Assembly: GCA_036272055.1 (NCBI GenBank)
Contig: DATAZL010000059.1
Location: forward strand, 62,001-126,000
From: DASZVB01 sp036272055
GTDB taxonomy: Bacteria; Myxococcota_A; Polyangia; Polyangiales; Polyangiaceae
Length of the DNA: 64,000 bases
Direction: 5' to 3'
Under the pieces are notes generated by a model. That model did no database searches. It saw only the letters and a program-made list of their open reading frames with translations, and was not told the origin of the DNA. Made by a program: the position numbers and the translations under genes. This document shows, piece by piece, positions 62,634 to 64,000 of this stretch. Position 1 is the first letter of the stretch. Every line of letters starts with the position of its first letter.

Positions 62634-63851
62634 TCAGCGTGCGTGGCCGAACAGCAGCCAGACGAGCGCCCAGGCGATGCCGATCGCGCCGCCGAGCGAC
62701 CGCCCGAACGCCGCCGCGACGGCCACGAGGAGCGGTCGTAGGAACGGATTTTTTCGCGTCGACGCGGGCGACAGCACGTCGTCCCGGATCTTCGCGCTGT
62801 CGGCGTCTGTGGGTTGCACCCGGCGCATCTCGACGAGCCCGGCGAGCGGACCGAGACGGAGCGACGGCAAGAGGAGCGTCAGCGGCGCGAGCACTGCCGT
62901 CGCCAGCGCCGCGACGAGGCCCGCGCCCGCGATCGCCGCGAAGACGGCGGCGAACCCCGCGCTCGGCAGGGTGACGAGCTCCACGACGCGAAGCGCTCTC
63001 GCCGGCGAGCGGCCGAACGCGATTCCGACCAGCGCGATGGTCGCAACGAGGGGAAGCCACTCGACCGCGACGCTGGCGGTGGAGCGCGACGGGATCACCG
63101 AGAGCGCGACGCGATCTGCGGCTTGCCCGAGCCGTCGCGTCATTCCCGGTACGTGCGCCGCGCCGACGATCGCGACGATGCGCTTGCCCTTTGCTTCTTG
63201 GACCGACGCCATCAGGTAGCTGTCACGCTCGTCGATGAGCGGCGTGCCGAGGGCCGGCATCTCGCGGGCGAACGCCTGCATCACGTCGCCCATCTTCTCG
63301 CGGTCCTTGAGCTTCTCGACCTCTGCCTCGTCTATCTCGGACGCGGTGAAGGGGAGCATCACGAGGATGAAGAGCACCTTCGCACGATCGATCACGCCGA
63401 GGCTCCGGTAGCAGCGCATCAGCGTCGCCTGGATCTCCCGGTCGGCGAGCACGATCTCGGCGCCGACGCGCTCGGCGGCTTCCACCGCGGCGAGCATCTC
63501 CATCCCGGGGCGCACGCCGAGGCGATCACCGAGGCGCTTCTGGAAACCGGCGAAGAGCAGGCTCGCGAGGAACAGCCCGGAGCGATCGGCGCGCAGCACG
63601 TCACGCGCGTCGAGTCCGTGCCACCCCCGGTCGTCGCGTAGCGATTCGAGTCGCGCAGCATCGAGCTCCACGCACACTGCGTCGGGCCGGAGCTCGTCGA
63701 TGACTCGACGCACTTCCTCGACGCTCTTCTTCGAGACGTGCGCCGTCCCGACGAGGAAGAGCTCGCGCCCGTCGAGCTCGAGCCGCGTCACGTTGCCTCG
63801 GCCTTGCGCTGGCGAAGGCGGGGCGGGAGCGGGCTCGTCCGAGCTCATCAT
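62634..63851 (-). CDS. TraB/PrgY-family (TraB/GumN-like) membrane protein
   Basis: From ATG 63851 the protein has 405 residues. The N-terminal 240 hold the TraB fold: FLVGTAHVSKKSVEEV (near 33), the Arg/Glu motif ELRPDAVCVELDAARL, and the second conserved element IVAIVGAAHVPGM. Four to five C-terminal membrane helices follow. The family includes the pheromone-shutdown protein of enterococcal plasmids and is proposed to be related to proteases or ChaN-like proteins; its activity in this group is unknown. A GTG at 63857 opens the frame two codons earlier. Confidence 0.88.
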   Translation of the reverse strand: MMSSDEPAPAPPSPAQGRGNVTRLELDGRELFLVGTAHVSKKSVEEVRRVIDELRPDAVCVELDAARLESLRDDRGWHGLDARDVLRADRSGLFLASLLFAGFQKRLGDRLGVRPGMEMLAAVEAAERVGAEIVLADREIQATLMRCYRSLGVIDRAKVLFILVMLPFTASEIDEAEVEKLKDREKMGDVMQAFAREMPALGTPLIDERDSYLMASVQEAKGKRIVAIVGAAHVPGMTRRLGQAADRVALSVIPSRSTASVAVEWLPLVATIALVGIAFGRSPARALRVVELVTLPSAGFAAVFAAIAGAGLVAALATAVLAPLTLLLPSLRLGPLAGLVEMRRVQPTDADSAKIRDDVLSPASTRKNPFLRPLLVAVAAAFGRSLGGAIGIAWALVWLLFGHAR

Positions 63852-63902
63852 CCTCACCGATAGCTACCACGAGTGGTCGGGAACTACGCTAACGTTCCCC
63901 TC

Positions 63903-64000
63903 GTGCGCTTCTCCGGGCGGAGCGACTTCGACGGACGGCAGAACGCACTCACGGTGGCGCTGGGGCGGCGTGCAGCAGCGGGCAGGGCGCACCTCGACCT
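63903..64000 (+). CDS. PLP-dependent class I/II aminotransferase, N-terminal fragment (runs off the right edge)
   Basis: From GTG 63903 the translation is RFSGRSDFDGRQNALTVALG then RRAAAGRAHLDL. This resembles the opening of myxobacterial class I aminotransferases (F-S-x-R-T-x-W/F-D-x-x-x-N-x-L ... A-R-R-A-x-G ... L-D-L). Only 32 codons are in the window, so the call is provisional. It is divergent from the TraB gene, with 51 bp between starts. Confidence 0.55.
   Translation, partial: MRFSGRSDFDGRQNALTVALGRRAAAGRAHLD

Overview
The window is very GC-rich, coding-dense DNA with almost every third codon position G or C. The gene content (a long-form PilZ protein, several glycine-rich Cys-anchored lipoproteins, hybrid and membrane histidine kinases, a Kazal-type lipoprotein, a PhaR-like regulator, duplicated-half P-type ATPase) suggests a Myxococcota bacterium, probably of the Polyangiales. 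This is inference from content; no rRNA or tRNA gene is present to confirm it.

Layout. 1-902: 5' part of a membrane histidine kinase (minus), divergent from a TolC/adaptor/RND efflux operon (1276-7048). 7149-8331: ArsR repressor with an SRPBCC gene that runs into a frameshifted YCII domain. 8647-10588: a conserved hypothetical and a Kazal lipoprotein, separated by two hairpins. 11222-13485: DarP/YjgA-like ribosome factor, alpha/beta hydrolase and tRNA deaminase TadA. 13488-19452 (minus): a GT51 transglycosylase with a long non-catalytic N-terminal half, an NAD-dependent epimerase, an ECF sigma/anti-sigma pair and a PhaR-like regulator. 19707-28255: a lipid/membrane group with a PDZ domain fused to a NuoH-like membrane domain, PilZ, an acyltransferase, an SseB-like protein and a 1470-residue P-type ATPase. 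28452-34479: an accessory stretch with two lipoproteins, a compact restriction-modification pair and an operon of a glycine-rich lipoprotein with a diiron/toroid fusion protein. 34570-40488: a second complete TolC/adaptor/RND operon. 40666-42762: lipoprotein with four NBR1-like Ig repeats and a fibrinogen-like C-terminus.

42816-54221 is the branched-chain amino acid locus. leuA, leuB, ilvB and ilvN form a tight minus-strand operon (4-bp ATGA overlaps at leuA/leuB and leuB/ilvB). ilvC and ilvE follow on the same strand after a divergent lipoprotein gene. leuC and leuD lie on the plus strand behind a MarR regulator. Together they encode acetolactate synthase, ketol-acid reductoisomerase, the transaminase and all the leucine-specific enzymes; only IlvD and IlvA are not in the window. 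54309-63851 holds an acyl desaturase, a polytopic membrane protein, a class II UvrA, an SDR, a hybrid histidine kinase, a sterol-desaturase-like hydroxylase and a TraB-family protein; the 5' end of an aminotransferase gene closes the window.

The least ordinary items are the PDZ-NuoH-like fusion, the glycine-rich lipoprotein/diiron-toroid operon, the Ig4-fibrinogen lipoprotein, the compact restriction-modification pair and a dispersed G/C-hairpin repeat present at 11051-11156 and 17152-17308. No CRISPR array, insertion sequence, prophage, rRNA or tRNA gene was seen.
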